Shown piece after piece: positions 24,222-32,296 of a stretch of 35,619 bases of DNA (position 1 is its first letter; every line of letters starts with the position of its first letter). The translations under genes were made by a program, and so were the position numbers. The stretch is from Pusillimonas sp. (lineage in GTDB: Bacteria; Pseudomonadota; Gammaproteobacteria; Burkholderiales; Burkholderiaceae_B): positions 1 through 35,619 of the forward strand of contig NZ_JAJUFE010000021.1 of assembly GCF_029263785.1 (NCBI RefSeq), written 5' to 3'. The notes below the pieces were generated by a model. It made no database searches. It saw only the letters and a program-made list of their open reading frames with translations, and was not told the DNA's origin.

Positions 24222-25272
24222 TGAATCCGATCCTCACGCCCAGGGCTGGCGCCATGTCCTGATCGATCAGCGACTTGGCATTGCGCAGCTGCAAAACAAC
24301 CACGGTAAGATCGCGGTGCCCGGCCTCGGATGTGAACAGCTGCTGCACCGGAACCTCTAGTGAAGCCAGCTGCTCAACGGCCCGCTGCATCTCGCCTCGA
24401 ATGTTCTGGTCGATCCATTGGGCGTCGCCAAACTGATAGTTGCCTGCCTCATAAAAAGCCAGCATTCCGCGCACGGCCGATTCGATAGCAATCAGTGACA
24501 GCCCGCTACGCCAGTACGGGGCCTTGCGATAGCTGGCCCTTGCCGAATCCGGCCCCAGGGCCGCGGCGAGCTTCACCTCTGCCTGATACTGCATACCCGT
24601 AGACAAGGCCTTGATGATTTCAGAGGCGACTTCCTTAGGATTGCGATACAAGGGGTTGTCTGGACCGGGACTGGTAAACAACGCCGCCTGTGGTCCGCCC
24701 TGGCTCCACTGATCCGCAAGCTCAGTGCTTAGCGCGACCAGATGTCCGGCCAGCGCCTTTGAATACACGCACGCAGAGTCGCCATGGGACTGTGACCCTG
24801 AAGTCAACAGCCCGTTGTCGCGATACAGTACGAACTCGAGTGCAGGCAACCCCTTGAGCGCAACGCTCTGCGCAGCAAGCTGCCTGGAATCGGGAATGTC
24901 GGCCGCAGGCTTTGCCAACACCGCCTGCACCTGTCTGCTCATCACTCCGCGCGGGTCGGGCCAGAAATAAATGTTTTCGAAACGGTTTGACTCAACCAGC
25001 GGGCCAAAACGCAGGAATTCGACGGCGCTCCACGCTTTGACAAGCTGCTCGAACGCCAGCGCGGTCTGCTCACGCGTATCATTGTTCGAGCACAGGCCCT
25101 GCAGCGCTTTTTCCATGTTGACGGCGGCATGCTGGAATTCAGTCATTGCCGGCGAAATATATGACTGGGTGACGCGACTTCCCAACGTTTCGAGCGAACC
25201 ATCGCCAGTCTCTGCCACAGAGATGAACGGCGCCGCTGCGACCACCAATGCCACCACCCAACGCATCTTCAT
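24202..25272 (-). CDS. imelysin family protein (second copy, motif histidine replaced)
   Basis: A 356-residue exported imelysin-like protein with a signal peptide (about 1-20, ISVAE). Imelysins are periplasmic helical proteins linked to iron uptake. The usual GxHxxE metal motif here reads GLPALE (141-146), so the histidine is replaced by proline while glutamate stays; helices such as TEFQHAAVNMEKALQGLC and LVKAWSAVEFLRFGPL are typical. TAGGA 7 bases before the ATG at 25272 supports this start; the frame open to 25377 would overlap the DUF1111 gene. The gap to that gene is 8 bases. It is shorter than and only distantly similar to the first imelysin. Confidence 0.88.
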   Translation of the reverse strand: MKMRWVVALVVAAAPFISVAETGDGSLETLGSRVTQSYISPAMTEFQHAAVNMEKALQGLCSNNDTREQTALAFEQLVKAWSAVEFLRFGPLVESNRFENIYFWPDPRGVMSRQVQAVLAKPAADIPDSRQLAAQSVALKGLPALEFVLYRDNGLLTSGSQSHGDSACVYSKALAGHLVALSTELADQWSQGGPQAALFTSPGPDNPLYRNPKEVASEIIKALSTGMQYQAEVKLAAALGPDSARASYRKAPYWRSGLSLIAIESAVRGMLAFYEAGNYQFGDAQWIDQNIRGEMQRAVEQLASLEVPVQQLFTSEAGHRDLTVVVLQLRNAKSLIDQDMAPALGVRIGFNALDGD

Positions 25273-25280
25273 CGGTTTTC

Positions 25281-26822
25281 CTATAACGATTCCAGAAAGC
25301 GCAAGAGATTCTCGCGCTCCTGTGGTGTCATGGCGACCACCCGGTCTCTTGCTGCCTGAGCCTCGCCTCCGTGCCACAAAATTGCCTCAAGCAAGCTGCG
25401 CGCGCGCCCATCATGCAACCAGGTGGCATCCGGGTTGACAGTCTTGGTCAGCCCAATACCCCAGAGGGGAGGAGTACGCCACTCGCTGCCGCCGGCTTCA
25501 CCTTCTACCTGTCCATCGGCCAGTCCCGGGCCCATGTCATGGAGCAGTAAATCGGTATACGGCCATATCAGCTGGAATCGATGTTCGGGCGACCGCGCGT
25601 TACGGCTGGTGACGTATTTAGGCACGTGGCAGGCAATACATTGCGAATCGTAGAACAGCCTTTTGCCTGCCAGCACCCGCGGGTCATCAACGTCGCGACG
25701 TTGCGGCAGGGCCAGATTCTGAGAATAAAACGTGACAAACTCTGCCAGTCGTTCTGGAACCTCGTGTTCGCCCAAATGATCTTGCGCCCCATGAGGCGCA
25801 CGCCTGCAGGCCTCCTGGACTTCGGTGCAGTCTCCATGATGTTCCGGATGGATACTGGTGGACAATCCCATGTCATTGGAAAAGGCGGTCGCCGCCTGGT
25901 GATGCACATCAGCCTGACCCGCCTTCCAGCTAAACCGGCCCAGCACTCGTTCGCCGCTGGCGGTTAGGGCCCAATTGGGTTTTCCCTTGATTCCATCAGG
26001 TTTGTCCGCATTGGCCCAAGCCAGGATATCGCCTTCATGAATTGCTTCGAGCAATCCCAGACCCAGCATCGGCGGTGCGAGACGAGGGGATATGACAGTG
26101 TCTGGATGCAGCGGCCCATAGCCGAGGTTGCGCACCTGATAGACCGGCTCCATCAAGATGACGGTTTCACCGCCGTTGAGCGCTACCGGAATTTCGCGAT
26201 AGGTAATCGACAACTGCCCTTCTGCAGCAATCCCCGCAACGGCAAATGGTTGAAGCTGGTTTCCATATACGGGATCCGGCAGCCACTCTTTCTGTTCAAC
26301 GCTTTCACGAAAACCGTTGACGTGCTCTGGACGCGACAGCCGGGCCAGCAGCGCGACGGCGTCGCGTTGCCCCAGTTGTTCAAAACCAGGAACGGTGCCG
26401 CGGCCATCCTTGACATGACACGCTTGACACGATCGTGCATTGAACAAGGGCCCGAGTCCGTCCGATGCCTGAGTGGATGAAGGCGAAGACACCCAGTCCT
26501 TTCGAAACAAGCCGTTGCCCACCATAAATTGCTGCCGGCCTTCGAAGCTCAGGTTCCCGGCCGGATGGGAATAAATGTCGGCATTGATGTGCTTGTTGAC
26601 GGTGCCCGCGCCACCCTGCATGGATTCGAAAGTTTCCGCGGCAGAAAAGTCGGTTACGGGCTTTACGATTTCAGCGACCCGCTGACGATCCTGGGCATTG
26701 AGATCGTCACGGTGCGATAAGGGCTCGGCAGCAACCTGACCTGACAGCGCAATTGTCAGCGCGCTCAGCACCACGGGCAAGGGGCCGATGACACGGCCCC
26801 GATAGAACTTGGCCGGTTTCAC
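25281..26822 (-). CDS. di-haem oxidoreductase, DUF1111 family
   Basis: A 513-residue periplasmic c-type cytochrome of the DUF1111 (putative thiol oxidoreductase) family, distantly related to di-haem peroxidases. It has a signal peptide (about 1-32, QVAAEP) and two haem motifs, CQACH at 132-136 and CIACH at 395-399. Typical segments include GLGPLFNARSCQACH, VQVRNLGYGPLHP-like sequence and TPPLWGIGLTK ... WLHDGRARSLLEAILWHGGEA near the C-terminus. It starts 2 bases after the first imelysin stop. Within an imelysin operon, a redox step on iron or on a ligand is a fair guess but not shown. Confidence 0.92.
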   Translation of the reverse strand: MKPAKFYRGRVIGPLPVVLSALTIALSGQVAAEPLSHRDDLNAQDRQRVAEIVKPVTDFSAAETFESMQGGAGTVNKHINADIYSHPAGNLSFEGRQQFMVGNGLFRKDWVSSPSSTQASDGLGPLFNARSCQACHVKDGRGTVPGFEQLGQRDAVALLARLSRPEHVNGFRESVEQKEWLPDPVYGNQLQPFAVAGIAAEGQLSITYREIPVALNGGETVILMEPVYQVRNLGYGPLHPDTVISPRLAPPMLGLGLLEAIHEGDILAWANADKPDGIKGKPNWALTASGERVLGRFSWKAGQADVHHQAATAFSNDMGLSTSIHPEHHGDCTEVQEACRRAPHGAQDHLGEHEVPERLAEFVTFYSQNLALPQRRDVDDPRVLAGKRLFYDSQCIACHVPKYVTSRNARSPEHRFQLIWPYTDLLLHDMGPGLADGQVEGEAGGSEWRTPPLWGIGLTKTVNPDATWLHDGRARSLLEAILWHGGEAQAARDRVVAMTPQERENLLRFLESL

Positions 26823-26824
26823 AA

Positions 26825-28117
26825 TTATTGGAACACCGCGCTGGGCGAGTCGAGGCTGTCGGAGCCTTCAATTTCTATACCACCAAGCTCCAGCGCAGCA
26901 ATGACACGTTCAAAACTGCGAGTTTGGGCGATCAATGCATCGATGGCCTTTTGCACGATAGCGTTACCTTCGGCGTTACCCTGGGCGATCATCTGGTCAT
27001 AGGTCTCGACAGATTCGGCTCGTTGCTTGATGGCAAGCATGGCATCGTGCGCCTCGTTCATTCGGGCACGCACTTCGGCGTCGAGTGCGGCATCCTTCTG
27101 AGCGACGAGTTCGGACAAGCTGGCGCCTTTTACAACACTGCCGTCAAGGCGTTTATAGCGGCCTTGATACACGTTCATCATGCCCACCTGATTGTAGTAA
27201 TGAGAGTTGTGCGTGTTGTCGGAGAAGCAGTCGTGCTCTTCTTCAGGATCATGCAGCATGAGCCCGAGCTTCATGCGTTCGCCGGCCAGCTCGCCATAAG
27301 ACAGGCTACCCAAGCCGGTGAGCATGGCAATCAAACCCTGCTGTGGGCCGGTCAGGACTTCTGCCCGTGCACCCCCATCTGCCTTCCAGGCATCGACCAT
27401 TTCCTGCAGATCGTCAACCAGCATCTGGGTGACAACAGTCAGGTACGCAACGCGGCGCTCGCAATGGCCGCCCGTGCAGTTTGCAGGATCGAAGTCGGTG
27501 TGCGGACGATTTCCGGCATGACGCTCCTGCACCGTACCCTGCCGATCAGCTGGCGCCGGCCCCGTGCCGTTAAGGTCCTGACCCCATAAAAGGAATTCGA
27601 TGGCGTGGTAACCCGTGGCCACATTTGCCTCGTTGCCGTCAGCTTCGTGCAAGACCTCACCCAGCAATCTGGCGTCAATCACGGTGGTATCCACAATCTT
27701 GCCGCCGACACTGATGCTGTTATTGGCGATGACGTTGACCACATAATAGGCATTGGCGTCGGACTCGGTTCCGTAAGACGCGTCGACGTAGTCGATCATG
27801 CCCTCGTCCAGAGGCCACGCATTGACACGCCCCTCCCAAGCGTCCACAACAGGGTTACCGAATCGAAACGCTTCGGTCTGCTGGTACGGTACGCGTGCAT
27901 CGATCCATGCATGGCGTGCTGCGCGCAAGGTTTCAGCGCTGGGCCGGGCAACCAGTGCGTCAATTGCCTGCTGCAGACGTTTGGCACTTGTCAGGGCATC
28001 TTCGTAATTGGCAAGGGCCACATCCGCATAGGTCTTTACAACCGCAGCAGAATCGACCGCGGCCTGCCCTGCACCGGCGAACAGGGCCAACAATGCCCCA
28101 AACAGCATATTGCGCAT
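26825..28117 (-). CDS. imelysin family periplasmic iron-uptake-type protein
   Basis: A 430-residue imelysin (peptidase M75-like) with a signal peptide (about 1-20, GAGQAAVD). The family motif GYHAIE (169-174) is intact, followed by FLLWGQDLNGTGPAP, and the N-terminal half shows WIDARVPYQQTEAFRFGNPV. Relatives include the iron-regulated IrpA and the IcmP protein of Pseudomonas; peptidase activity is doubtful, and a role in iron capture is inferred for the family. AGGAG lies 9 bases before the ATG at 28117. It leads the run imelysin, DUF1111, imelysin, DUF1513, and follows a small membrane-protein gene by 72 bases. Confidence 0.94.
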   Translation of the reverse strand: MRNMLFGALLALFAGAGQAAVDSAAVVKTYADVALANYEDALTSAKRLQQAIDALVARPSAETLRAARHAWIDARVPYQQTEAFRFGNPVVDAWEGRVNAWPLDEGMIDYVDASYGTESDANAYYVVNVIANNSISVGGKIVDTTVIDARLLGEVLHEADGNEANVATGYHAIEFLLWGQDLNGTGPAPADRQGTVQERHAGNRPHTDFDPANCTGGHCERRVAYLTVVTQMLVDDLQEMVDAWKADGGARAEVLTGPQQGLIAMLTGLGSLSYGELAGERMKLGLMLHDPEEEHDCFSDNTHNSHYYNQVGMMNVYQGRYKRLDGSVVKGASLSELVAQKDAALDAEVRARMNEAHDAMLAIKQRAESVETYDQMIAQGNAEGNAIVQKAIDALIAQTRSFERVIAALELGGIEIEGSDSLDSPSAVFQ

Positions 28118-28189
28118 CTATTTATTCTCCTGTTGACACCAAGGTGCCTTGGGACAAAAGCCTAAATTCTAAACGATTACGATTAACAA

Positions 28190-28483
28190 TTACGCATGCA
28201 CAGGCACACTGTCGTTGCCATCAGATCGGGTTCTGCCAAACCAGTCTGGCTTGACACTGACAATAATCGACGCCAGCGGAATTCCAACCAACATGTACAG
28301 GGCTCCGACCGCCATAGCGCCCGCCCATCCAAGCTCGCCGCTCAAGCCCATTGAGCCCAATACAAAAAACAGGCAGGCAAAGCCAAGGCATGTGACCGGA
28401 GAGGAACACTCGAGCCGACGGGCTACCGCCAGCAACATGGAAGAAAGCATGAACATAGGCACCAACGCCCAATTGACTGACAT
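28190..28483 (-). CDS. small three-helix membrane protein, unknown function
   Basis: I do not recognise this 97-residue protein. It has three hydrophobic segments at about 5-21, 29-48 and 52-77, and a polar C-terminal tail (VKPDWFGRTRSDGNDS). A strong ribosome binding site AAGGAGA sits 6 bases before the ATG at 28483. A Fur-box-like sequence lies 30 bases upstream and the imelysin cluster follows on the same strand, so it may be the first gene of an iron-responsive operon. An inner-membrane partner for the periplasmic imelysin system is possible but unproven. Confidence 0.72.
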   Translation of the reverse strand: MSVNWALVPMFMLSSMLLAVARRLECSSPVTCLGFACLFFVLGSMGLSGELGWAGAMAVGALYMLVGIPLASIIVSVKPDWFGRTRSDGNDSVPVHA

Positions 28484-28512
28484 GGCCGTCTCCTTGAACA
28501 CACCATAACCGT

Positions 28513-28531
28513 AATGAGAATGGTTATTATT
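28513..28531. promoter_or_regulatory. Fur-box-like operator
   Basis: The sequence AATGAGAATGGTTATTATT resembles the repeated NATAAT-type hexamers of Fur sites. It lies between the small membrane-protein gene (minus) and purT (plus), close to the start of the former, as expected for iron control of the imelysin cluster. Confidence 0.7.
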
Positions 28532-28629
28532 CTATTATTTTTTAACGTGAACAGCAAATGGTTTCGCGACTACCGGACTTGACCATCGGCGTACAATTCC
28601 CGTTTCCAACAGACGTGTATGAGTCCCGA

Positions 28630-29844
28630 ATGACGACACTGGGCACACCCCTCTCTCCTTCTGCTACCCGAGTCATGCTTCTTGGCGCGGGTGAACTGGG
28701 CAAAGAAGTCTTGATCGCCTTGCAACGCCTTGGCGTCGAGACAATAGCGGTGGATCGGTACGAACACTCGCCCGGCCAGCAGGTGGCACATCACGCTCAC
28801 ACCATCGACATGAGCGACCCCGAGCAACTCAAGGCGCTGATCGGCGCTGTCAAGCCACATCTGGTCGTACCAGAAATCGAAGCCATCGCGACCCCTGCGC
28901 TTGAAGAACTCGAGGCCGCCGGCCAGGTACGGGTCATCCCAACAGCGCGAGCCGCAAGACTGACTATGGATCGCGAAGGCATCCGCCGGCTGGCCGCCGA
29001 AACTTTAGGCTTGCCAACGAGCCCCTACCGGTTCTGTGACTCGCTTGATGCGCTACGCCAGGCAATCGATTCCGGAATCGGCTATCCCTGCATCGTCAAG
29101 CCGGTAATGAGCAGCTCGGGAAAAGGCCAAAGCCGTATTGACGGTCCCGAAGACATCGAAGCGGCATGGAATTACGCCATGTCGGGCGGGCGGGTAAGCC
29201 ACGGACGCATCATCGTCGAAGGGTTTATAGATTTCGACTACGAGATCACACTTCTGACGGTGCGCGCCAAAGGTGCTGACGGGCAGATTGAAACGCATTT
29301 CTGCGAACCCATCGGACACTTGCAGAAAGCCGGCGATTACGTTGAAAGCTGGCAGCCTCAGCCCATGGCCAGTAAAGCCCTGTTGAAAGCGCAAGAAGTT
29401 GCACGCAAGGTCACGTCCGACCTGGGTGGCCTGGGAGTCTTCGGCGTCGAGTTGTTCGTCAAGGGAGACGAGGTGTGGTTCAGTGAGGTAAGTCCGCGCC
29501 CTCATGACACCGGGCTGGTCACCATGATCAGTCAATGGCAAAGTGAATTCGAGCTTCATGCGCGCGCGATTCTCGGCCTGCCCGTGGATACGACATTGCG
29601 CCGGCCGGCCGCCAGCGCGGTCATCTATGGCGGCGTTGACGCCAAAGGTGTCGTGTACGAAGGTATTGATGATGCCTTGCGCATACCACAATCTGACCTG
29701 CGCTTATTCGGCAAGCCCGAGAGCTTCGTCAATCGTCGCATGGGTGTCGCGGTCGCCTACGACGACACGGTAGACGCTGCGCGCGAACGAGCCCGCCGCG
29801 TGGCGGGATGCGTCAAGGTCAAAGTGGCCGACATTCAATCGTAA
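28630..29844 (+). CDS. purT: formate-dependent phosphoribosylglycinamide formyltransferase
   Basis: ATP-grasp enzyme that makes formyl-GAR from GAR, formate and ATP in purine synthesis, an alternative to PurN. The 404-residue product has the N-terminal [21 protein letters not shown], then [33 protein letters not shown], the nucleotide loop [12 protein letters not shown] and the metal-binding [15 protein letters not shown]. Length is near E. coli PurT (392). I take the ATG at 28630 as the family start; an upstream ATG at 28558 would add 24 residues. No strong ribosome binding site is seen. A GC hairpin follows the stop. Confidence 0.96.
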   Translation: MTTLGTPLSPSATRVMLLGAGELGKEVLIALQRLGVETIAVDRYEHSPGQQVAHHAHTIDMSDPEQLKALIGAVKPHLVVPEIEAIATPALEELEAAGQVRVIPTARAARLTMDREGIRRLAAETLGLPTSPYRFCDSLDALRQAIDSGIGYPCIVKPVMSSSGKGQSRIDGPEDIEAAWNYAMSGGRVSHGRIIVEGFIDFDYEITLLTVRAKGADGQIETHFCEPIGHLQKAGDYVESWQPQPMASKALLKAQEVARKVTSDLGGLGVFGVELFVKGDEVWFSEVSPRPHDTGLVTMISQWQSEFELHARAILGLPVDTTLRRPAASAVIYGGVDAKGVVYEGIDDALRIPQSDLRLFGKPESFVNRRMGVAVAYDDTVDAARERARRVAGCVKVKVADIQS

Positions 29845-29855
29845 ACGTTTACGCA

Positions 29856-29880
29856 CTGCTCCGGGGCACCCCGGGAGCAG
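29856..29880 (+). other. hairpin after purT without T-run
   Basis: CTGCTCC (29856-29862) pairs with GGAGCAG (29874-29880), with further GGGG/CCCC pairing inside. No T-run follows. It starts 12 bases after the purT stop and may protect or weakly terminate its message. Confidence 0.45.
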
Positions 29881-29931
29881 CGCCGCACGCTCGCGCTATT
29901 CAGAGGCGCACGCTCGAATCACTGCAAACCA

Positions 29932-29953
29932 ATTGTTCTGAATTCGGAACAAT
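29932..29953. promoter_or_regulatory. inverted-repeat operator candidate upstream of cytochrome b561 gene
   Basis: Arms ATTGTTC (29932-29938) and GAACAAT (29947-29953) flank TGAATTCG; one pair of the 11 possible symmetric positions mismatches. It sits about 40 bases before a TAGAAT -10-like box (29995-30000) in an AT-rich stretch, a fit for a dimeric regulator site. No regulator gene is adjacent, so the binder is unknown. Confidence 0.6.
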
Positions 29954-30049
29954 ATGGCCATAAATACCTACTTAATCTTCATTTTTAATTTAAATAGAAT
30001 AGCGTCTTACATAACGACATCCGTTGTACTTCGCAGTTTTCGTTGAACC

Positions 30050-30589
30050 ATGACCACCCGCTACAATCGCCCCGCTATCGCACTGCATTGGCTGATGGCC
30101 GTCGGCCTGCTTGCCACATTCGCGCTGGGTCTGTACATGCATGACCTGCCCTTGTCGCCCAGCAAGCTCCAGCTGTATTCGTGGCATAAATGGGCGGGAA
30201 TCAGCTTGTTGATGTTGGCACTGTTGCGACTGTTCTGGCGGATTATTTGCCCGGCCCCGCCCTTGCCATCTTCCATAAGTGGCTGGTCAAAGTTCGCGGC
30301 ACACGCAGGGCATATCCTGCTTTACGGTTTTATGTTTGCCGTGCCGATGAGCGGCTGGTTAATGAGTTCGGCGCAAGGGTTTCAGGTTGTGTGGTTTGGC
30401 ACGGTACCTCTGCCTGATCTTGTTTCCAGAAACTCAGAGCTGGCCGCGGTATTGAAACAGGTACATATGTACCTTAATTACGGCTTTCTGATCGTCATTT
30501 CGGGCCACGCACTCGTAGCCCTGCTACACCACTTCGTCAAGAAAGACACCGTCCTGACTCGCATGTTGCCTTTCTTGGCAAAAGCCTGA
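30050..30589 (+). CDS. cytochrome b561 family protein
   Basis: Inner-membrane di-haem b-type cytochrome of 179 residues with four membrane segments (about 10-30, 45-65, 83-103 and 141-163). Candidate haem histidines are in IALHWLMAVG, YSWHKWAGIS, FAAHAGHILLYG and the last helix (VISGHALVALLHH). CybB-type proteins pass electrons from quinol or similar donors. The N-terminus TTRYNRPAIALHWLMA is typical. It is followed 26 bases later by a yceI gene; cytochrome b561 and YceI genes are often paired, as here, and some proteins fuse the two. Confidence 0.93.
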   Translation: MTTRYNRPAIALHWLMAVGLLATFALGLYMHDLPLSPSKLQLYSWHKWAGISLLMLALLRLFWRIICPAPPLPSSISGWSKFAAHAGHILLYGFMFAVPMSGWLMSSAQGFQVVWFGTVPLPDLVSRNSELAAVLKQVHMYLNYGFLIVISGHALVALLHHFVKKDTVLTRMLPFLAKA

Positions 30590-30615
30590 CTCGCTATCCC
30601 TATCTGGAGTAATTC

Positions 30616-31188
30616 ATGATTCTGAAATCCGCCGGCCGCTATATGGCCGCCACCGCGCTTGCCCTCTTGGCACTCGCCAACAGCCACGCCGCAACGTTTA
30701 CGAAGCTCGACACCCAGGCCAGCCGCATCGGGTTCGGCTATAGCCAAATGGGCGTGTCGATGGAGGGAGCCTTCAATACTCTAGATGCAAAGGCTTTCAG
30801 TTTCGATACCGACCAGCCGCAAAACGCCCGCGTGGAAATCGAATTGCCCTTGGCCGGGATTGACGCCGGCTACGATGAGGCCAATGCGGAACTTGCGCAA
30901 AAAGACTGGCTCGATACGCCGCAACATCCTCTTGCGGGCTTCGAGTCAACCAAGGTCACACCAATGGGTAATGACCGCTACGAGGTCACCGGCGTATTAA
31001 GCATAAAGGGCCGGCAAAAAGAGGTAACCGTGCCATTTGAATTCAAGCAAGCAGAGGGCACCGGCATTTTCGAAGGCAGCTTTGAAATCCAGCGCGCTGA
31101 CTTTGGAATAGGCGAAGGGCAATGGGCTGACTTCGGCATTGTTGCCAACACCATCCGAATCAAATTTTATTTGGTTGCCACGCCTTGA
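30616..31188 (+). CDS. YceI family periplasmic lipid-binding protein (first copy)
   Basis: A 190-residue lipocalin-like YceI protein with a signal peptide (about 1-25, NSHA). YceI proteins bind isoprenoid-type lipids in a beta barrel. Family marks are present: SRIGFGYSQMGVSMEGAF, VEIELPLAGIDAGYDEANAEL, WLDTPQHPLAGFESTKV, GVLSIKGRQKEVTVPFEF and FEIQRADFGIGEGQWAD. CTGGAG lies before the ATG. It sits between cytochrome b561 and a second yceI, probably one operon. The two YceI proteins are clearly diverged paralogues, not a recent copy. Confidence 0.92.
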   Translation: MILKSAGRYMAATALALLALANSHAATFTKLDTQASRIGFGYSQMGVSMEGAFNTLDAKAFSFDTDQPQNARVEIELPLAGIDAGYDEANAELAQKDWLDTPQHPLAGFESTKVTPMGNDRYEVTGVLSIKGRQKEVTVPFEFKQAEGTGIFEGSFEIQRADFGIGEGQWADFGIVANTIRIKFYLVATP

Positions 31189-31267
31189 GACAACGCGTAC
31201 CAGCTCAACGCCCACTCAATATAGGCTGTGTGGGCCCAACCTTTCATCTGTACTTGAGGGAGTCACT

Positions 31268-31837
31268 ATGAAGAAAGCAGTATTTGCAGCACTTTTTGCC
31301 GGCCTTATCGCCGGACCCGCTTTGGCCGCGCCGCAAACGTTCGAACTGGATCCAACACACAGTTTTCCGCGATTCTCGTACAACCACATGGGCTTGTCGA
31401 AGCAGATTCTTCGCTTCAACAAAACTGCCGGAACCATCGTGCTGGATAAAGAAGCGCGTGAAGCAAAGGTCGACGTTGTCATCGATACGACCTCGATTGA
31501 CACCGGCTTCGACACATTTGACGAACACATTCAGGCAGCTGACTTTCTGGACACTGCGAAATTCCCCACGGCCACTTTCAAGTCAACCAAAGTGGTTTTC
31601 GAGGGTGACAAGCCTGTGACCATCGAAGGCGACTTGACGATCAAGGGCGTGACCAAGCCTGTAACTCTAACTGTGACTTCCTTCTTTCACGGTCCCCACC
31701 CCATGCTCAAGAAAGAAGCGATTGGGGCCAACGCTAGCGGTGTCATCAAGCGCAGCGACTTCAACGCCGGAAAATACGCCCCAGCAGTCAGTGATGAAGT
31801 CACTCTGGATATCGCCGTCGAAGCCATCCTCAAATAA
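31268..31837 (+). CDS. YceI family periplasmic lipid-binding protein (second copy)
   Basis: A 189-residue YceI protein with a signal peptide (about 1-20, GPALA). Typical segments are FELDPTHSFPRFSYNHMGLS, KVDVVIDTTSIDTGFDTFDE, DFLDTAKFPTATFKSTKV, EGDLTIKGVTKPVTLTVT and KRSDFNAGKYAPAVSDEVTL. GAGGGAG lies 6 bases before the ATG at 31268, which fixes the start; a longer frame from 31139 would overlap the first yceI. It is 79 bases from the first copy and ends before a strong terminator. It matches the canonical YceI pattern more closely than the first copy. Confidence 0.95.
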   Translation: MKKAVFAALFAGLIAGPALAAPQTFELDPTHSFPRFSYNHMGLSKQILRFNKTAGTIVLDKEAREAKVDVVIDTTSIDTGFDTFDEHIQAADFLDTAKFPTATFKSTKVVFEGDKPVTIEGDLTIKGVTKPVTLTVTSFFHGPHPMLKKEAIGANASGVIKRSDFNAGKYAPAVSDEVTLDIAVEAILK

Positions 31838-31864
31838 GGAACCGACGACTACGGCGCATCAATG

Positions 31865-31907
31865 AAAAACCGGCGCCTGCCTGAAAAAGGCGGGCGCCGG
31901 TTTTTTT
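31865..31907. terminator. bidirectional intrinsic terminator
   Basis: A 12-pair stem, 31870-31881 with 31889-31900 (loop TGAAAAA), is flanked by five A on the left and seven T on the right, so it can end both the yceI operon (plus) and the small membrane-protein gene (minus). Confidence 0.93.
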
Positions 31908-31932
31908 ACCGGGCGTAATGGCCAATACGTGC

Positions 31933-32148
31933 TTAAGCGGTTCTAGGATCGCGTTGCATGCCTTGACCGACCAGAAATACCGCAACGCCAATGGCAAGAG
32001 GTATCCAGGTATTGGTAAAGATCGTGACCACTGCAAGCACAATGGCGATCAAACCAGTAACTTTGGCCGCGTTGTTACGCTGTCCGATCACAGCACCAAT
32101 CGACAAGCCAATCAGTATGGCAGCCAAAAGATTGTAGATATAAATCAT
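31933..32148 (-). CDS. small hydrophobic membrane protein, unknown function
   Basis: A 71-residue protein that is almost all hydrophobic, with about three membrane segments (3-22, 29-46, 48-63) and the tail GMQRDPRTA. I do not recognise a family. AAGGGGGCTCCC directly before the ATG at 32148 is a good ribosome binding site, which favours this over the longer frame to 32214. It stands alone between the yceI terminator and the livF terminator on the same strand as the liv genes. Confidence 0.7.
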   Translation of the reverse strand: MIYIYNLLAAILIGLSIGAVIGQRNNAAKVTGLIAIVLAVVTIFTNTWIPLAIGVAVFLVGQGMQRDPRTA

Positions 32149-32241
32149 GGGAGCCCCCTTTTCATTGTTTTGCGCGAACACCCCCGGCATTGAGCCGGCT
32201 GCACTCGCATGCACCTGCCTTCAAGCCTGGAAAACCGCTAG

Positions 32242-32264
32242 AAAAAAGCCGGTCGAGCCGACTT
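32242..32264 (-). terminator. intrinsic terminator of the liv operon
   Basis: On the minus strand AAGTCGG (32264-32258) pairs with CCGGCTT (32252-32246) around CTCGA, with one G-U pair, followed by T through 32242. It lies 33 bases after the livF stop. Confidence 0.75.
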
Positions 32265-32296
32265 GGTGCCACCGAGTTTATCATCAACCCGGGCTT

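Noticed and set aside
28165-28192. Possible second Fur site just before the first imelysin
   Set aside because: Some NATTAN-type hexamers are present, but the match is poor compared with the site at 28513-28531.
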